This document shows, one piece after another, positions 59,866-64,000 of a stretch of 64,000 bases of DNA (its first letter is position 1; each line of letters opens with the position of its first letter). Below the pieces are notes generated by a model that worked only from the letters and a program-made list of their open reading frames with translations, was not told where the DNA came from and did no database searches. This stretch comes from Ochotona curzoniae (lineage: Eukaryota > Chordata > Mammalia > Lagomorpha > Ochotonidae), in NCBI RefSeq assembly GCF_017591425.1, contig NW_024466599.1, positions 72,830,501-72,894,500 of the forward strand. The letters are read 5' to 3'. The position numbers and the translations under genes are program-made.

Positions 59866-60150
59866 GGGTTTGGGTGGTCAAGATGTCAGGTTGGGGTACT
59901 CACATCCCATATCAGGTCCTGGGTTCAAGTGCAAGTTGTACTCCTAAGCCCAACTTCCTGCCTGGTGATGCTCAACTGGAGTCCTTGCCGTTCACACAGG
60001 AGTCTGGGATCCGTTTCCTGGCATTGGGTTAACACACTCCTGGCTGCTGCAGATATTGAAGGAATAAACCAATGGGGGGTGGGGGGTCTTTGTGTCACTG
60101 TGTTTTTGAATTCAATACATATTTTTATTTTTTTTTTTCTTCAAAGAGCT
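59866..60150 (+). mobile_element. Old C-repeat-type SINE, sense
   Basis: GGGTTTGGGTGGTCAAGATG, TACTCACATCCCATATCAGG, TCCTGGGTTCAAGTGCAAG, CTGGCTGCTGCAGATATTGA and a T-rich end. Confidence 0.75.
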
Positions 60151-60199
60151 GAGAGGTAAAAACAAAGAGGAAGAAGGTTGATTTTAAAAAGAGCACATG

Positions 60200-60960
60200 A
60201 CTGGCAATGTGTTACTGATTCCTTTTACAGAAGGCGGAAACTTCCCAGCCACGCGGGGAGCTAGAACTCCAAGGAGAGCTGTGAGTTCAGGCATTGTCTG
60301 GTGGTAAGCCTTCCTTTTTTATCACGTTTTCTAGATCTGCCACTGCATGAACCGCGTAACTGACAAATCTTCAATTCACATTATATTTAAGTGGTTTCCC
60401 CGTCACTTCTCACAGTTAAAAATACATTACATAAATTACTATCCTGCCTGGTGGAATCTGCAACGGCTCTGTTGTCTGCCATTTATTTCTAAAACATTTT
60501 GGCACTTTCCGCGGAAGTCGTCGTTGTCTCAGTTACGCCAAGGGACTTGCTTCCCATTTCACTTTGTTACTAAGCACAGGATCACAGCGAGCCGCCTAGA
60601 AACAAACAGCAGTGTCTGGAGGGAGCTAAGGGCTTGCTGCAGAGGCGGGACAGGCAGCCAGGAGGGAGCAGGGCCAGGAGACAGGGTGCAGGGTTGGCAG
60701 GCACCTGGAGTCCTTCTGACTTGGGATGAGTCTGGAACTCCAATTCAGTATTGAGGAGCACCCAGGTGTGGGATGCTCCATATCACAGAGTTATGCTTTC
60801 CCCAGGGGAGTGCGGAAAGATGAGGGACAATGGACGTTTTGCAGCCTTTCAGATGACTCTGCAGCACTGGGAATCGGCTCTAGGCGGCCAGGTGCCTGCG
60901 CTGCGCTTTTCTCCCAGCAGGTGTCACTGTGGAATTGAAGGAAGAAAAGGAACTGCGCTT
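60200..60960. other. CpG-enriched unique-looking segment
   Basis: About 760 bp with more CpG than its surroundings (CCACGCGGGGAGC, ATGAACCGCGTAACTG, TCCGCGGAAGTCGTCGTTG, AGCGAGCCGCC) and no identified repeat. A 135-codon frame at 60347-60754 has no known domain. It could be a non-coding exon, enhancer or old CpG-rich element; the sequence alone does not decide. Confidence 0.35.
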
Positions 60961-63225
60961 TAGCAAGCTGACCAAGGAAAAGACCTTGAACCAAAACTGC
61001 TCACAGGGTCCCTGGCCATGACACATTGGGATTTGAAAGACTTGCTTTGCTGAGTCCAGGGCATGGTGAGCTTTCCATGAATAAGGTCACCTGACCCCCC
61101 AAAGTAAACTGGAGCCAGAACAAGTACCCACAGACACATTGAAAGTGGCAATGGTGATGTAAATTTATTTCCTAGTTGCTGAGTGTTGGGAAGGCATTTC
61201 TGTTTGTTTGTTTTCAATTTGGAGACCCGACTGGATGTCCTGGAAAGAAAGCAGGAATTCGGAAATCAGGTTCAGAGCCTCTCTTCACCATTCCTAGGTG
61301 TTCTGTTCCTTTGGGCAATTTACATAATGCAGTGCTTGAAGACTCCATTCTGTGACAGGGTAATTGCAAATGTTACATAAAATAGTGGTCCTGCAAGAGC
61401 CTAGTATGGTTAGTTAAATTTGAATGCAAACGCATCACGGAAACACTGGTTGGATTTCATGATAACTTCTCTAGACTAATTTTGTGGTGAATAACTTGTG
61501 CTCCTACTGGGCTGCAGGAGTGGGACTTGCAAGCTGCAGGTGCATGACCCCTTTGTCTCTCTTGGCCTGGGGTTGCAGCGCCCAAAGACTCCTGAGCCAT
61601 TTTAAAGAGGATGCCCTGCTGGGGGCACTAATGCAGAATCACCCCCACATCTTTCTGCATGATCCCTTCTCCCGTTTGCTGCTGCTGTCCCCTCTTCTCG
61701 TACCTTGCATGGGGATTGCCTCTAAGTCCCCTGCTTTGTATTGGTGAGCAAGACCCTGGATCCTGACCCTGCCTCTGTTCCCAGGATACGTTCCCCAAAC
61801 ATGGATTCAGGAGCCTCACCTGGGCGCACAGGGGCCCAGGAGGCATGGTTTTAACACACACTCCACCTTTCCAGGCTCCTTGGGGGATACGCCTATTATC
61901 ACATCCAGTCCTAACCTCAGATCCACCACGTGCATCCCTGCCAGGTCATTTTGGTCTCCTTTTTCTGATGTCCTTTTCCCCTCTGCCCATCCTTGGGATT
62001 TCTCACTTGTTAAGACAGACTTTGTAGTCACATCATGTCCCTCCCTGTTAGGTTCTGGGAAGGCAGGGACAGTGTGCACAGCTGGCACATATTAGGTCTG
62101 CACGTACAGCAGTGAGTGTCTCTGACTGTTTGCCCAGTTCCCCGCTGCTTCCTCCACTTTGGGGAGTTTTCTGATTCACACATGGACACTGCCCCTCAGC
62201 CATACATAAGCTCTTTGGACCAGCACAGGTTATTTCCAAAGATGGTGAGATCAGGAATGCAGAGCTGCTGAGATCAGTATCATGGGCACTTGGGCAAGAA
62301 CCCCCTCATGATGCCGAGCTCCTGATGTTGAAGCACACACACACATCCCCTTGGATGCCCGGCTCTCGCTCATCCCAAGGTGTCACACAGCCTTCCAGTA
62401 AACAGCCTCTTCTTTTTCATCTGTATTCTAGTTGCTCAGAGTTGGTCTCTTAGGCTGGCAGTTGACACAGCAGAATCAGACATGCTCAAGAATTCTGTCT
62501 GTTCATGATATACTTCCAGTCTGCCCAGTTCAAGCTATTTCCCACAAATCTCATATTTTCACCAGTAAAACCAGTGAGTCTCATTTCTGCATGCGGTTTT
62601 CTCCTTGCTGTTACTCAAGGTTGTCTAAGCCCTCATGGCCCAGCCCCTCCTCAAATTTCTCTATCTTACCACAACATCTCACTCCTCCATGCTTTTCTTT
62701 CACTGTGCAGAAGATGCAGCCACTGAAAAGGTATCATATGTGGGCTCATTTTTCCTTTTACCTGTAAATTATGCAATTTCCAGTGAGTTGCAAGCCACCT
62801 GAAAGCAAAGACCTGGGTCTTGCATGTGCTTGCTAAGATTTTTCTGTTAGACGCTTGATGCTTGTATGTTTCTGCACAACTCATATTCATAAAAGTAGTT
62901 TGCTTAAATGTTTGTCTCCTACTGTATCACACCTTATAAATATTTATTGAATGAATGGATGCAAAGCATACCTGCTTATATGTCTAATTAAAGGGAATTG
63001 GGGATTATAGTATTCATTTTTCCAAAAACGCGTTCAATTATGCTTTCCCTCATCAGTTCCCACGTAGCATGGAAATGCAGCCTTCCTGTTGTAGAATGTC
63101 TGCTGTGTAATTGCTCCTGTCAGGGTGATTAATGGATACTGGTTTGTGACCAGGAACCTCTACCGTGACCTGGTGGTCAGCAGAGACCACCTTGTCTCAG
63201 ATATTTCTATTCCTGCATGAAAGTT
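60961..63225. other. 2.3 kb of intergenic sequence; L2 traces only
   Basis: L2-like 3' ends at about 62045-62095 (TGGCACATATTAGGTCTGCA) and 62790-62965 (CTTATAAATATTTATTGAAT then GAATGG). Otherwise unassigned. Frames up to 111 codons lack recognisable domains. Confidence 0.5.
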
Positions 63226-63417
63226 AAAAAAAAATGATGGCTTTGGATCAGAAGGAAGGTTGCATTGTGGCGCCCTTGCATGCAGATCTCAGAGCCGCTG
63301 GAACAGCTAATTGCATCCAGGCGGGAGGCCCCACTTGCCTGCCATCCATCCTGACCGTTACGTGGAATGGTCACTCCAGGCTGGGCCCAGCCAGTGCCTG
63401 GGGCCTAGTGTTGTTGT

Positions 63418-63660
63418 TGTTGTTTTTTTTTTTTTTCAGGGTTGTCTGACATTTATGGGGACCTATTTTGCCCTCTGATGACATCTCAGGCTGAAGACGT
63501 CTTTGATGGCCTTGTAGGGGCAAAGTTGGCCACGGGTCAGGGCTTCCACACTCCTCCTGCAATGAGTGTCTGGCGGCTAAGGGTCCTGGGACACATCATG
63601 CCACGCTTGTGAGTGCCCGTCGCTTCTGTTCTGCTAGGACTCCAAAGTCACCCTGGTTTC
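63418..63660 (-). pseudogene. Possible processed pseudogene 3' end with A-tail, parent unknown
   Basis: On the - strand the segment ends in an A run of about 15 bases followed by CAA repeats (T run at 63422-63436 on +). A frame reading DFGVLAEQKRRALTSVA occurs 200 bp upstream of the tail. The GC-rich, CpG-bearing body differs from the flanks. Too short and decayed to name a parent; a chance T run is possible. Confidence 0.25.
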
Positions 63661-63769
63661 TTGACATAAGAAGCAGCTCCTCAGAAGCTTCTGGGGGTAT
63701 TAGTCATTGTGCTGGGGTCTAGAAGTCCTGAGGCAAGAATTTGTGAGATTTGTCCATTACTGTCCCCAC

Positions 63770-63875
63770 CAATGAGGCAGGGGTTCCCAGGAATTCTATT
63801 GTACAGAGGTACAGTGGAGTTAGATACCTTCTCTGAAGCCACACAGCTCCTGTTCGGAAGAGACTCTTAAGAAAA
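63770..63875 (-). mobile_element. MIR-like fragment
   Basis: TTGTACAGAGGTACAGTGGA, GTTAGATACCTTCTCTGAAG and CCACACAGCTCCTG resemble reversed MIR (ttacagatgaggaaactgag, ttgcccaaggtcacacagct). Confidence 0.45.
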
Positions 63876-64000
63876 ACATGAGTACTCCTGTAAGTAGCCT
63901 AGAACAGTCCGGGGTTACTCTCCTTTCCCCATAAACGACTCCACTGCTCATGGGCACAGCGGCCTGGGACATTCATTTCCCTGCATATCAACTCTCTCAT

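Larger units (their letters stand above)
41666..64000. other. Intergenic sequence downstream of TMEM182
   Basis: No spliced gene is recognisable after the TMEM182 3' UTR. In human the TMEM182 neighbourhood on 2q12 is followed by a long gene-poor interval before POU3F3, which fits. Content is SINEs, old L1, MIR and L2, plus two CpG-enriched unassigned stretches. Open frames are short and lack recognisable domains. Confidence 0.6.

Noticed and set aside
60347..60754. 135-codon frame as a novel gene
   Set aside because: No recognisable motif; an open frame of this length can occur by chance in CpG-richer DNA.

Overview
The window is mammalian nuclear DNA, almost certainly from a lagomorph and probably a pika (Ochotona). 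This rests on dozens of copies of the lagomorph C-repeat (CSINE, a tRNA-derived SINE), several with intact target-site duplications. Ancient L1, L2 and MIR relics form the background. The pika assignment comes from remembered subfamily features and is weaker than the lagomorph assignment. No bacterial, viral or CRISPR content was seen.

Only one protein-coding gene can be supported: TMEM182, on the + strand. Two coding exons are present, at 22962-23099 and 39381-39601. Both have consensus splice sites and matching phase-1 junctions, and they encode the last ~119 residues, down to the C-terminal HIQIHH and the stop codon. The intron between them is 16.3 kb. A probable 3' UTR follows, with candidate poly(A) signals at 39914, 39969 and 41639. 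The N-terminal exons were not found; they either lie upstream of the window or were missed. TMEM182 is a four-pass claudin/PMP22-like membrane protein reported to restrain muscle differentiation through integrin beta-1.

Layout: 1-22.96 kb is upstream-intron (or 5' flanking) sequence, with nested L1/SINE clusters at 3.3-5.8 and 16.8-19.5 kb and a ~490-bp polypyrimidine tract at 20.12-20.61 kb. 23.1-39.38 kb is the last intron. It holds old L1 fragments, a lineage-type L1 3' end flanked by an unusually long direct repeat (34.32-34.70 kb), a candidate processed pseudogene on the - strand (33.84-34.32 kb), and a compact cluster of CRE and NRF1 motifs (27.52-27.55 kb). 39.38-41.67 kb is the last exon and probable 3' UTR, with no recognised interspersed repeat. 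41.7-64 kb appears intergenic, with more SINEs and L1s and two CpG-enriched unexplained stretches (59.25-59.8 and 60.2-60.95 kb).

No new multigene system is visible. The ORFs longest by length lie in the simple repeat and are not genes. The points most worth a second look are the long-TSD insertion, the CRE/NRF1 cluster, the candidate retrocopies, the 90-bp higher-order period in the polypyrimidine tract, and a recurrent short repeat built around AAAAGTTCATGGAAA. Repeat family names are from memory of consensus sequences and were not checked with a masking program.
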